64,000 nt of DNA from Puffinus mauretanicus. Lineage: Eukaryota > Chordata > Aves > Procellariiformes > Procellariidae. Shown here one piece after another: positions 34,547 to 47,500 of the stretch. The notes below the pieces were generated by a model. It worked only from the letters and a program-made list of their open reading frames with translations. It searched no databases and was not told where the DNA came from. Positions within the stretch are counted from its first letter, which is position 1; each line of letters starts with the position of its first letter. A program made the translations under genes and the position numbers. The stretch covers positions 1,860,001 through 1,924,000 of the forward strand of contig JAJKFH010000052.1 in NCBI GenBank assembly GCA_023333565.1, in the 5' to 3' direction.

Positions 34547-35539
34547 GCTGCCGGCAGAGAGGCAGGCGGCACCGCACAGACTCCTGGCTTCCCTTGAGCA
34601 CCGGCGCGGGGGCCAGCTCTCCTCCCAGGGACCCGGTACCCAACCCGAGGGACCCGGGAGGTGGCGGGCGCCTGCGGGTGCAGCCCAGGGACATCAGCAA
34701 GGTGGGAGCCGCCGCCTCGTCCTGCTTCTGGCCCTTCACGATCTGGGCTGTGCAGTTTCTTTTTCTCACATAAGCCTGAATTGATTTTACATAGACAAGT
34801 GCACGGGGAGCTCTGGCTGCGTACACGCCCCTGGACACTTCGGGTTTCGGTGGAGCCGTCCTTTACAACTCCAGCCCATAAACCGAAAAGTCCCTGCACT
34901 CAATCCCATGGCCCAGTCGCTCTCGTGATTGCTGCATTCGCAACCTGAATCAACACAGATCAGCTATTTCAAACCTGTCAGCTCTTATTAATGTAGCTCG
35001 CAGCACGAGCAAACCAAGATAAAACAGCAATTTCATTAGTCTCTATGTGCGTGCGTCTTGTGCGCATGCATAATGTCCCACCCCGGCCTCGTTGCCTTGG
35101 GACATTAATAGATCCCAGCGGGAATTTGGGGGTGGGAGGAGAGCAACCAGCCCGGTTCCCGAGGGCTGGGACGGCAGCATCCCCGAGCACAGCACCGGGG
35201 GGTTCTGCCGAGCACCCGAGCCTGGTGTAGGTCGTGGAGTCTCACCCAGTTTAAATATTAACCTCCCTAAGCAGGGGTGCATTGATGCCCCATCCCGCCA
35301 GCCTGGCACACCCTGGCACAGCCAGCACGCACTGCGCATGCCGGAGACTCTGCTTCCCGAGGCGGCTTCGGCTCTTGGACCCGGCAAACCCCGGAAGGGA
35401 GCCGAGCTGCGTCCCCGCCACCGCCAGCACCGGCTGCGTGAGCCCCGGTAGCCCAGCCCGGCGCTGAGGGAGCAGACGGGGTGATTAATATTGAACATAA
35501 ACAAACAAAACAATTGAAAAGTCAACACTTTAGGGGAAG
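34547..35539. other. Intergenic DNA
   Basis: The sequence is GC-rich to about 34,930. An AT-richer block of about 130 bases follows (TCAGCTATTTCAAACC, CTTATTAATG and ATTTCATTAG), then GC-rich DNA again. No gene, repeat or RNA is recognised. Confidence 0.4.
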
Positions 35540-35770
35540 AGAGGGCTGCAGCAGGCCCCGCAGTCCTGAGGATTATTTTAAATGTACAAAATGCCATCTC
35601 TCTAAATAATCAAACTCTACTGCTGCGACTCGGAAATTGCCACCTACGGCTAATGCTCCAATTTCAAACGCATCCTCAAGTCAATCTTTGTAAACTCCAC
35701 ATTAAATATTGATCAACCCTGGAGAGGGCTAATACCGCCTGTTTAGTATAGATGTGCCAAATTCAAATAG
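35540..35770. promoter_or_regulatory. Candidate conserved non-coding element
   Basis: An AT-rich block of about 230 bases contains AAATAATCAAAC, TTAAATATTGATCAA and GGGCTAATACC motifs. It is bounded by GC-rich, frame-rich DNA. It resembles homeodomain- and PBX-type enhancers, but only alignment can show whether it is conserved. Confidence 0.3.
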
Positions 35771-38700
35771 CGGCGGCTGAGCCTGAACGCTTGCCCACAT
35801 CCCGTCCCAGACCACGGTGACCGTCACGGCAATTGCTCCGCACCAGGGAGGCTGTGAGCTGGGGCAGAGAGGGGTCTCGACAGCGCTTGCTGCCTGGTCA
35901 CAGCACAGGAGGGACCCCGGTCCCGGTCCAGCAGCTCTGCATCTAGTTGGTTTTCATAGAATAATTATAATAATAGCAAGAAAAACAACAACAAAAATAC
36001 CATCTGGGAGATGGAAAAGACAGGGATCATCACAGGCAAGTAGAGAAGAAATTACTGACGTGTTCATCACGCTGCCAGACAAGAGCAGAAACCTCTCAGG
36101 CCAGCGAGCGGGAGCACCCCCGGAGCCCGTCCCGGTGGGAGGCCCCCCTGCCCGCCACTCCGCCGTGGCCCCGGAGCAAGGGGCTGTAACCGGAGGGCAG
36201 GACCGGCAGCTGTGACACTGCTCCTGGGTTTCCCTCTCGGGGCCGGGCCTGCCGGGACCCCCAGGACCCTCCGGAGGTGTTTGCAGTGGGGAGACCAAGC
36301 GTCCCCTCCTGCCAGAGCCGGGCGCTGGGCTTGTGCCGCATCGTTCCCACGTTCAGGAGCTCTGTTCCCCCCGACCGCATCCCTAAGGTCCGCCCTGCAT
36401 TAGAAGACCAGGGAAGGTTTCAGCCACCTCTGAAGAGACTTTATTTCCCCTACATTTTTGAGGATTTTCTTACCTTTTTCATAACCGGCACCCGCAGCCA
36501 CCGACAATATCACCGCAAGGGAAGCACAGATATTAATACATGTGCACACACAGCGTTATTAATGTGTGCAAACATTAATAACGCAGTGAGCCCAGCCGCC
36601 GAGGCTGTCTTCACGGGCAACGAGAACATCAGAAACGCTGCGCTGGACTGAACCCACGGCCTGTCTAGTCCAGAAGTGGGACTTACCGAGGACAAGCCAA
36701 ATTCGGTGAGGGCAATGAAGAGACTTCCACTGATCCCAGCAGGACAGAGACAACACCCGTACAAAATTCCCCATCTGGTCTGAAGCCTCTAGAAAGAGAA
36801 ACAGCGTCATTTTTCCTTTCACTTCTTCAGTTACCGCCTATCACCGAGCCCACCATCAGGACCGCGAATCCCGGGGTTGTTCTGGCGAGGGTTGCTGCAG
36901 CCCCAAGCACAGCGCCGGCGTGACACAGTGCCACCAAACAGCCCCGTTCTCCTGCAGGTTGCGCGGGGATGTTGCCATCTCCGTGAGGATGGATGACCGT
37001 GATGCCACGTCTTGGTGATGCTTCATCCCACCAGGCTCCCAAATTCACACCATCACCGGGGGCTCACAGGGGTGGGGTCTGAGCCGCAAACATTTCCAGC
37101 GATCCCATTGAGAAGGGGTTTAAGGAAAACATGGCTGTTGGGAAATGATCCCTTTTATTTCTGAATCCCCAAACATCGCGCGTGTATAGGCCTGGGGTAT
37201 TATGAAAATCGTACTTGAAACCCAGATTCAAACTCCATTTCCCAACCACTCACATAAAATTTTCATTACAGATTACTGCCCTGTAGTGGAACAGAGGGCA
37301 ACTTTATTAGAAGACGCAGCACAGCAGCCTGGCAGTGGGAGAATGAGCCAGGCGACAGCTACAGATATTCCTCTGCGAGATACGGCAGAGTGCTGGAAAT
37401 GAAACGTTATATAAAAAAAGTAATTCAGAGCAATTTCTAGTAAAGAGTCAAAGAACCATATAATACAACATTTATACAGACAAGGCTTCAAGGGAACTCT
37501 TAAAAAAAAAGGACTGGAGGTAATGGTAAGAAACTCTGGCTTGATTTTTCCCCCTTTTTTATTTCTTGTTTAATCAGCCCTGCTGGTTTGTGCCGTCCTT
37601 GGCCTCCAGCAGCACCTGCAGGAAAGGTCCCAGCCCCGGTGCCTGCCAGGCTGCCTCTGCCTCCCCTCCTCTTCCTCCCCCCCGACAAGGGGCAGGTCCT
37701 GCGCTCCCTGAGGGCTTTTGCCAGCCAGGCATCACGTCTTTGTGCACAAGCCAGGGATGGGGTGTGATCTTCCCCAAATGTGCCCACATGCAATTTTCCT
37801 CTTCCTCATCTTCCCTCCCTCATTTATCGTGCTATAAAAAGAACAGAAGAAAAGACAATCCTTTTTCTCCGTGATTAATTAAGGCCGAAGCGGGACCCCG
37901 AGGCACAGAGCAGCGGCGATACCCGTATCATTTCCAAGGTGCTGCAGCTGCGACAACGCGCTGCAGCCCCGTGACTTTCCCCCGCTGTCGTTTGTCATCG
38001 CCTGACACTGATAAAGAGCTTCTCCAGCGCTGTGTCTTTGCGAGGGAACATATCCATATCAAAGCTGCTTGGATCATCCTTTTGCAAACTATCATCTGCT
38101 GCATTTTCTGGCCTAGTTTCCTTTCCGATCTCAAACTCTTGTTCTTCCCCTCCGTAAGCCCCCGCGCCAGCACGCACCACCCCTGAGGCTCTTCCAGCAC
38201 ACAGCGCTTGGCGGCTCGCGGGGAAATGGTAAGGGGTCACTCAGCTTCCACGTTGCTCAGCATGACATCTTTACAAACGGAGATTAATGTAGTGCATCAA
38301 CCACAAACACGCGCCTGCATTTTAATCGGAGCATGCAGGATGCCTCGGGGGCAGCCGAGTGCTCGCTGCCCGCAGTGGGACGCACGCTGCTCTCCGTACA
38401 TCGTTGCCAGCGGTGGGGTGTGCTCTGCTCTCCGTACATCGAGCACAACTTCTACAAGCAAAAGTCCACCGGTGTTGGGGGCTGGCGTGAGGACCGCCGC
38501 CGGTGAGCTTCACCCTCTCTGCGGCAGCGGAGAGAGCAGCAGTTTGACACAGAATGGAAAGCAAGGGCAGCCCTGCCGCCCCACCTTGGTGTTACGGTGG
38601 GTAACGCAGGGTGAAACCTCCTCGTAGCCCAGGAGAAGACGAGGTCTGCGTACCAGCGCTCAGCCCAGGCACAGCACCCACCAGGAGCGGCTCGGCCGGC

Positions 38701-41700
38701 AGCTCAGCAGATCACTGCTTACAGCAATTCCCGTTTCGCAGGTCCCGGCGTCTCCGTCCAGCTCACCTGGCTGCCCTGGGATGCTGAGTCAGGAGCCAGC
38801 GGGGACTTCTTGCTCAGGCAGCAAGGTTACACCACATGATCTGCTGGAAGACTTACAGATGCTTTCTGGATAATATTAATATTCCATAATTATTATTCAT
38901 CTGCTTACCCCAGGCTCAGGCTGCCGAGGGGTCCCTGCCCAGCTAACCTGGGGGTGATGGATGCTCTGCTCTGCTGCCTACAGCCCCAGCTGGGTGTCCG
39001 GAGACTGGGGCTCCGTTCCCAGGTAGGCACATCCTTCAACTTCTTTTGGGCCTCCATAACTCAATCTTTTAAATGGCATTAATAATGTTTCCATGTGTGA
39101 TGAAGACTCATTCTCAGGCAGCATCCAACACAGGAGAGAGGGACACGGGGATGGAGGTCCTGCAAGCAGGTACGTGGAGCCGCAGCTGCTTGGGGGAGGT
39201 GGCCTTGTGAAAACAGCACCTAATTCTCAATATTCCCTCAAGACACGGTGTTTGCTTAGTAGAAAAGCAAATACTCACCTCCCCTGAGATGCATCGCAGC
39301 CATAGGAGCAAGTTTGTGCAGCCAGAACATGAGCAATGTAGCTACAGCCATTAGGAAAACCATCTCCTGGCTTTCAAATGGAGCAAATTTCATCTGGAAG
39401 ACCCGGGAAGAGAGCAACAAGGAATTGCAGCGTTTTTTTTCTATAGAGATGCTCTTCTCTTTATGATGGCACTTTAACAAGAGCTTAATGAACAGCATTT
39501 TCTTGTTTTTGAGAGGCACAGACAGGCCAGATAGAGTTACCAATTCATTAGCATCCCATCATGAATGTAGCCTCCGTATTCCCCAGCCATATGGTCAGCA
39601 CGATATGCTTCCAAAAAAACGGGGACATCTACAAAGGCTTTATTACCATCAGCCATCACCTTAAAGTAGCCTGTGGTCATATGGAGATGGGGAACATCTT
39701 ACTTTAGGATTTTTTGGGTGTGAAGGAACATGACATGGACTGGGAGGCAAGGTGACTTTGCAGGACGTGAGCATCCCTCTTACCGCAGACAGGATTTTAA
39801 TTGGGACCACCTCTCGGCCCTGAGCAAAACGCAGTCTCCCGAGTGGATACACATCTCCAGGAGCTACCTGCCCGGGTGGGAGACACAGCATCTGCTTCCG
39901 TCTCTCTCCAGATAAATTCCCCATATGACTAATTAAACCTCCCAGCAGGCTGAACTGTGTGTCCAGCAATTAGCCATATCTGAGCTGAAGCCTCAGGCAG
40001 CCATGGAAAACCAAGAGGTTCTCCCCATTCCTACGTGCAGGCCCAGGAACCACAAGCAGCATCTGCGGATGGCATTAGGCGGCCATAAATAGATGTTAAG
40101 TGACCATATGCAGCTGCTGAAAGCAGTAATCTGTAAAAGACACTCCGTGCTCTCACCGAGGCAGGCACAGTGCCACGTAAACCCACGTGAAAAAGCACCC
40201 AAAACCAGCGCACCTCATGGTAGCACCCCGGGACGGCAGTGGACCATGGGGCTTTCAAAGGCTTTCTTGGAGGAGCAGGGGAGTTTGCCTTGATGCACGT
40301 GGACCAGCCCGAAGAGCTGCTCAGCCCCGCAGAGGGGCACGCGGGAGCCTGCACCCACCTCCCCCTGCCCACGCACAGCCTGGGGACACTTGTCCTTGGA
40401 GACCCCAGGTGGCATCTCCCACCCTCCTGAGACCAAAGCCACCTCCTCTGCTCTCAGCACCACCAAAATCTCAGCCGGGTCCCCAGCGCCACGAGTGCGT
40501 TTCCTAACAACAAATAACTCCTTCCTTACTCTGGAGCTCCGTTTGCAATTCAGTGAGACACAGCGGGAGGGTTTGCACTCCTCCTGCATTAGCCGACCTG
40601 TGTCAGCATTTTATTCTGCAGCCCTGTAGGTTTTTTAGTTAAAAAAAAAAATCAGAGGAGTTTTCAAAGCTTTAATGGCTTTGAAAACAACACGGAGAGT
40701 TCTCTTTACTGCAGAAAAGGTTAATGATCTCCCTCTGCTACAGAACTAAACTGGACATCATAATAAATAATCATAATAAGATATAAAGTAACACCTGGAA
40801 TCATTCAGTGCAGAGAACAGGTAGGAGTTATGATGCATTTCCATTATCCAGAGTAACTGCTAGGTGTGAAATTTTCAAAGTAAAGTTAGTCAATTAAAAA
40901 ATGAAAAGCAAAAGCCTGCAATTAAAATATTACTTAAACAGAAAGAGATTATATCGCCTTGCCTGGGAAGACCGAATGCTCTGGCTCCTGGCTGGACTGC
41001 AGCCCTGAGGCTGCAGTGCACAGAGGCCCCGTCTCTCCCCTCTCTCCTCCTCCCTGCAGCCCAAGACAGAAGGCCAGCAGCCCTGCCGCCGAAGCCCTCG
41101 CTGGCCCCCAGCCCCGTCTGCGCGGCTGCCCTGCACGGCCGGAGCCCGGCATCCCCTCGGTGCCAGCCTGGGCTGGCAGCTGCGGGTTGCTCCAAGCTTG
41201 GCCTTCAGGCAGAGGAGCAGCGGTGCCAGCCACGGGTGCTCTGACAAAGCACAGCAGAGCAGCCCCGACACCCAGCTCATCACGGAGCGCCCAGCAGTGC
41301 CGATTCTCCGAGGTGCCTCACCTGAGCTCTACCTGAGCACGTCTCAGGGCTGACCTTCAGAGGGCAGACAGGTCTTTCAGCGGCTCCTCGCCCAGTGGTC
41401 CTTGCTTTAGCACAACTGCTCTTGGAGGTGCAACTGCCTTGGCTACGTTTCCACACACGGGTTTTATTCAGGCACACCCAAAGAGACACTTGCGTTGATT
41501 GCCAACAGGTACGGAAGAGATCTTACAGGAGCATCCCTGTTTGGGTTCATAAAGATCAGAAACACATTGCTTGGGCTCGATAGCTACTCTGCCCCGTCCC
41601 TACCCTAGACGTGAATGTGGTTTTGCTGTTTACAAAGCCTGGGGTGACACGATGGGTACCTGGACCCCAGTGGAAAGCAGGGTCTGAGCACAGACAATAA

Positions 41701-42496
41701 AAACCCCATCAGAAACATCAGCTGCAGCACTGGGGAGCGACACGACCTTACAAACCTCAGCAGAAGTCAGGGGTGACAACCCAGCTGCCACCGCCCTGCC
41801 AGCTGCACCACGCTCGCGGAGCGGGAGGCAGGAGTCAATCCATCACCAGCGGCAGGAGGTGCCCCCAGCGCGGTGTCGGTGAGGGGAGGGGGTCGGAGTT
41901 CATATCAAATGGCATTAATCACCTTCCCCGAGGCTCCGCGTGCGCCCGACAGTCCTATTAATCAGAGGCGTATCAGCCCTCCAGCCCGGTCGGGGCCCCT
42001 TTGTGCAGGTCCCTTCCCATCACGGACAGATAAGATTATCAGTGACGAGCGAGACACCCATTGAGTAACACCCGACTCGAAGAATGGGATTTTTCTTTTT
42101 TTATTTATCCCCCTGTCTCAAAGATGAGCTGTTTCTTGTCTTGTCAAACCACATCCTTTCCTTTAAAGAACCAGCTTTAAGAATCCAATTTGTCAAGCTG
42201 GACAATCATTTGAGAATCCATAAAGAGCCTTGGTGACTTTATCAAAAAAAATAAATCAGAAGGTTTTAAATGGTAACTGAAAGGGATTTGAAAATAGGTT
42301 GAGTGGCCTACATCAATTAATCTTCAGAGAGACAGGGCTTTGTGAAGCTGAAGTGGCGGAGAAGTGTCAAAGGCTAGTTACTGGGCTTGAGGAGATGGAA
42401 GTTATCGATATTTCTCCTCTCCTTTCTCTCTTTTCTTCTTTCTCTGTCTCTTCAGAACATGGTAAAGCCATATCCCCTGCGACGGGGCACTGCAGA
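35771..42496. other. Intergenic DNA with AT-rich islands
   Basis: About 6.7 kb has no supported gene. AT-rich islands lie at about 36,430-36,600 (with a perfect inverted repeat), 38,865-38,905, 39,540-39,680, 40,620-40,960 and 42,080-42,300. The block at 40,620-40,960 is the longest and most motif-rich. Near 38.4 kb the 17-mer CTGCTCTCCGTACATCG occurs twice about 40 bases apart. No splice-consistent exon or mobile element was recognised. Confidence 0.4.
36553..36584. repeat. Perfect inverted repeat, 13-bp arms
   Basis: The arms GCGTTATTAATGT (36553-36565) and ACATTAATAACGC (36572-36584) are exact reverse complements around a 6-base spacer (GTGCAA). Each arm holds an ATTAAT homeodomain-type core, so it could be a palindromic binding site or a cruciform or hairpin. 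Twelve bases of the right arm (CATTAATAACGC) also occur at 25301-25312. Confidence 0.75.
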
Positions 42497-42657
42497 GCCA
42501 AGAAGGGGTAGGTGGTCAAGCCGAGAAGGGCTTGGTGGTCAAGCCGAGAAGGGGTAGGTGGTCAAGCCAAGAAGGGCTTGGTGGTCAAGCCGAGAAGGGG
42601 TAGGTGGTCAAGCCAAGAAGGGCTTGGTGGTCAAGCCGAGAAGGGGTAGGTGGCCAG
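42497..42657. repeat. 23-bp minisatellite with alternating A/B units
   Basis: Seven 23-bp units lie head to tail. Odd units read AGAAGGGGTAGGTGG and even units AGAAGGGCTTGGTGG in their middle, so the real period is a 46-bp A-B dimer (A-B-A-B-A-B-A). Unit identity is very high, which points to recent expansion. It lies in non-coding DNA; no full frame runs across it with a recognisable product. Confidence 0.95.
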
Positions 42658-44484
42658 GCCCAGTCTTTCCTGGTGGGATTTTTCTGCGGTCATTCCCAAC
42701 GTCAGTGAACCGGGGCCAGACCTGCTCTCCCACCGCTGTTTTGGGTCCGTCACCGTCACTGCCGGCGGGTGCCGGAGCTCTCCTCCGCCATGGCCGCAGG
42801 GACACTCCTCGGAAGGAGCCATCAGACGCTGCCGACGTGGACACTTAAAGGCAGCTGGGGAGTCCCGAGGTGCTTGCTGAAACCTGAGGGTCCAGCCGCC
42901 TCCATCACCAGCCGGGGCTCAGCTCCGTCTGGGGAGGGAGGAGGGAAGGGGAGAAAAAGATAACTAGCTCCAGTTCAGCCCCGGGGCCTGAGCAGGGTAT
43001 TGCAAACCGACAGGAGGACCTCGGGGCTTGCAAAACAAAATGAAGAAGCTGGTAAATGAGGTATTTGTCTGAAGAGATACCGTCCCCGGAACAGCGATGG
43101 ATTTCCCCACACGCCTGATGAAAGCGGACAGCCCCCGTTGCTCTGCTTTCCAGCTACGCTGCCGCCCCGAGAAACACACGGCCGAGGGACGGGGCGTAAA
43201 GATGCTGAGCCCCGAGGAGCACGGTCAAGAACTGAGAGATTTAGGGGACGCACGGATGAAAACAAGGGACTGAAGAATGTGTTAAAAAAAAAAAGACCTT
43301 GGGAGGAATCAAAACGCTGGCGTAGAGAAGGGATGCGCTGCCACTCTCCGGTACCAAGAGCAGGATGCGAGGAGCTCCAGATGGCTTTTTGTTTTAGTGC
43401 AATAAAAAATTTAATCTGACAGGCAAGTGTGGGGCTGGATAATAATAATAACACAACAATTTCCTTAAAAAAAATCAAAGGAATTTAGCAGCTCAAAGAG
43501 ATCTTCATTTGCTGCAAAGAAAAGAATCTGTTACTCACTGCGGTTGGGAGCATGTTCACGAGCTTTCAGATGGTATTTTGTTGCAGAAGTATAATATAAG
43601 GACACTCTACTCGCTTTCCAGTCTGGGGAAATAGATCTGGCTTGGAAGTCGGCCAGAAGGGCTGTAAGTTAGGGCTCTGAAGTGAAGGTGATAACTTTGC
43701 CAATTAAATATGGATGTGATTTTTTTTCCCTCTCCTTCCCCTGAATACTTTTGCACTGTCATTAGGTGATGATATAAAGACATAGGCCTCCTGGTGCAGC
43801 TTAATTGCTCATATATAGAAAAATGATGAGCTCTGTTGCACTGCACGAGTACTGCCTCGGCTACTTGCCGCCTTATTAATAGGTGATACCAACGCGAGTT
43901 TAATTCTTCTGCCCAAGGAAAAACAGAAAGATAGCAAACCCCTCGTTCAGCAAAGTACTTCAGCACTTGCGGAACTGCTTTGCTGAACAGCGATGGATTT
44001 AAGAGCAAGCTTATGTTTAATCATGCAGTTAAAGCGTTTTGCTGAGTTGGTGCTTGGTGCACCAGAGACGGGATGGACCTCCTGTTAAGTGATCTTGTAT
44101 TTCCATACCCTTACATTTTTCTTTTTTATTGATACACAGTGCAGGTGATCCTGTGTTTTGCACTGCTGACCAATTTCTAGTCCAGGTTTGACACCTGGGC
44201 AAGCTAAAGGCAAAAAAATCTGTTGTTTTGATTAGCACGGACCTCAGTGCTTCAAAACGGGACAGCCCACGGGGAGGGCCGGGAGCGGGGAGGGCTCGGG
44301 GCTGCCTTCCCCTGGGGCTGGACGTGCCTGGGGAGCGCCAGGATGGACCCTCCAGGGCAGAGACGACCTTCAGCGGTGCGGGTGGCCAGGGACGCTGGCT
44401 CAGAGGAGAGCAGGAGGGAGCGTGCAGGCGCAGAACACGGTGGGTTGGAAAGGTTCAAAGCCCGGATGGCCCAAGGGTGCTGCC
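42658..44484. other. Intergenic DNA
   Basis: GC-rich sequence to about 43,400 is followed by an AT-richer stretch (43,400-44,240) with poly(A) and poly(T) runs and TTATTAATAGG-type motifs, a possible conserved element. No gene is recognised. Confidence 0.4.
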
Positions 44485-44536
<52 letters not shown>

Positions 44537-44597
44537 ATATTTAATATAATTTAATATAATTTAATATAATTATTATTATTAATAATAATAATAATAT
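44485..44597. repeat. (TTA)n microsatellite with compound AT repeat
   Basis: About seventeen uninterrupted TTA units (44485-44535) are followed by three copies of TTTAATATAA and then ATT units and AAT units to about 44597. Because TTA and TAA tracts occur in both senses, the region is partly self-complementary. It is expected to be polymorphic. Confidence 0.9.
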
Positions 44598-47500
44598 TCA
44601 ACCTTCGGGAAAGCAGTGTTACTGCATGTTTTCAATCTTCACTTCCTCAGCAGCCAATAGGTCACCCCTCAAAATCCACATTTGTGTCTGCTTTATAACA
44701 GTCTCTCTAGGGGAAAGTTTTTGAAGAGAGTGACCCTCCCCCCCCAAAAATGGGGAGAGCCACCCTGCCGTCTGCATGAAAAGCGGATGGGCACAGGCTT
44801 GGAAAGCCTGGCTGCAGGGGGTTGCATTTGCATCCGCCGGGGCTCTGAAGGCTGAGTTTCATTCCCAAATAAGCTGAGGTTAGCACGGGAGGGAGCGGAG
44901 CAGGGAGGGGAGGCTGTGACTACATTGATGGCAACAGAAAGAGCAGGCTGTACAAGTGGCTTGAGAAAAGGCGTGATGAGATGTGACTGCCCTGGGTCCT
45001 GGGACTGGAAAGAGCAAAATGGGAAAAGACCACCTGGACGAAGAGAAAGTGCTTCTGATTGCTCGGGGAAAAACGGAGTTAAAGATCATTGGAACGGACA
45101 AGGCAATCTGGCGGCAGCGCGGCGCTTTGATTGCTTCCAGCGCGATGGCGGGGCGCGGGCGGTGGGTGCATCCCCCCACGGGCTGCCTGCTGCGGAGGCG
45201 GGACGCAGCCAGTCACCGCGGGGCATCGTCAACCGGAGGGGCTGATGTGCAGGCACCAGGCTCCTGCCGCACCGACGTTTTGGGGGTGTGCGAGTGCTGG
45301 CAGCCCCAGTTTTGCCAACTCCCCGTAGTCCTCTACAAACCAGAAAGCTCAGACCCAAGTTAGGCGCTGCAGGAGAGCCGGGGCCACCCTGCCCAGCCGC
45401 TGGCTCTGCGTGGGAAGCAGAAGTGAACCGGGGAAGCCCCATTTAGGCGTAACTCAAAGCCCAGGTTGGGACGGACCCCCGCGTCTCCCCCGGTCCAAGG
45501 ACCTTAACCCCAAGAGATGCTGCTGCGCATCCCGGGAGTACGTGTGCTCCGGGCTTTGGATTCACACATCCAAAGATTTTCTGAAGGTTATGCAAAGGTT
45601 ACCACACAATTAACGTGTTGGATCAGCACGCTAACTCTGTTTGACTAATTTCCAAAGGCTGAAGGCAACCAGACAGCTCCACAGCACGGCTTGAAAGGCT
45701 CCAGTTCCCCCCCCGCATCTGTACTGATACCTCAGCCCTAAACCGCATTCGAACACGCAGGCGGATTGCAGTGACGAAGATAACAAGAAGTAATGATGTA
45801 TCCATTTCCCCTACCTTGGGCATTTTTAGGTCGTCCCATCTCAGAAATGAAGCAGTTTGAGCGTTTTGCATGACGACCTGTTGGGCTCTCTCAGTGACAG
45901 GCAGATGGTCGGGTTTGTATTCACACAACGCTCTCGCAGTGTTAGACAGGCGGGTGCCCCAGTGACTGCTCTAGTTTAAATTCACACCGACCCAGCCTTC
46001 TCTAGCTAATCTGCCTGAAGCCCTCCAAACGCCTGCACTCCAACAGGGGAGGCAGAGCCCCAGGAAGACGGGGCGTTGAGTTTGCTCTGGGTTACCGAAT
46101 AAATCAGCAGCAGATTCAGGAGCCCGACCGCAGTCTCTAGCTGTAGGGTTAACATTATGTGCAGTACATGCAGAGACGGACAGTTTCAAAATAGACATCA
46201 TATACATTTTTTCAAATGTCCCTACTCATGTTATTAATTATATGTCTCGGGTTACTAAACACAAGCAAATTAGGGTGATTTCCTTCCCAACACCGCAAGC
46301 CTGTGGTTTGCTATTCCCTTTCACTCAGGAGCTTCATTAGCCTTTCTAGACCATTTTCCTGTCAGGCTTCCCATGTATGAACATGGTTTCCCAGCTCCCA
46401 GCATTTAAATCCACCCAATCTATTCTCATTGCAACTGAAAGTGCTTCACAAACTCCTTTACTTGTATTGCAATTTCAAATTCCTAAATACTGGGTTTAAT
46501 AGTAGTAGCAGTGCTCCTAACGCTGCTTCAAAATTAAATGAGCCAGAAGAAAAAACATTCTGAAACATTTTCACTTGGGCGTTTATATTTTGAAGGACAT
46601 TTTAAAGACAGAGAACATAACCTGGCTCCTGCTGACGTTCATGAGGATTTCATCATTTACTTGAACGAGGAATAACAAGCGGGTTCGCGTGCAGCAAGGG
46701 AAGGAGGTGAAGTTTGAGATGACGTTAAGAAGATGCAACTTACTTTTCCAATCACCCCAGAAGTCCCACGGAGCAGGGCGGGCTGGCAGGCTGTGCTGTG
46801 CTTTTGGAGATCCTGTGTTGAGAAAATAAAGAGCTGTTAGCAGCAGAAGACGGAGACCAAGTAACCTTGCTTATACCAAGAAACTGCAAACACACCTACA
46901 TTTTTTAAAAGCTGCTATTTTGGAGGGCCCCACCACAAAGCCACACACAAAGTACCTTGAAAAGCAGCTGTGGCACTGAGGAGACATTCCCAAAATAAGG
47001 ATCAAAAATGCCACTGGACCCATGGTGGGAGGGACACTGCAGGCACGGGAAGGCAAACTGGATCTCAGCCTGGACACCAAACTTTTCTTCCCTCCCAGGA
47101 GGTGACACAGGAGAGGCTGGATTCCCTTTCAGCAAACTTCCAGGGGTTTCACAGGCTGTGGAAGCCACATGAACAGAGTGGGACTGTGAGGCAGCAAAAA
47201 AAAAAGGAGATGCTGAATAAAAGAGTTTGCAAACATCCGATGGTCAGCCCAGTATGAAATCCAGACTGCGACGCGCAGCGGCAGGAACCCCTCCGCCTTC
47301 TCCAGCTCACCCAGGGGAATTCCCACGTGTGAAGGCACCTCTTTCTTAGGTGTTTCTCAGATATTACAGCTGGTTGATGAGGGTATTCATGCTGGGGAGG
47401 TTTGGTTTCCTTCCAACACCGCTTGCTACCACCTGAAAACTGGTGGGTGCTGGTGGATGCTGGGGCACCCCTGTCCGCACCCCCAGCCCTCCGGGACCCC

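Noticed and set aside
34072..34899. 275-codon minus frame and several overlapping frames
   Set aside because: Openness comes from the 9-bp repeat unit, which preserves every frame. The product is a repeat of Gln-Ala-Val and Cys-Arg with no homology.
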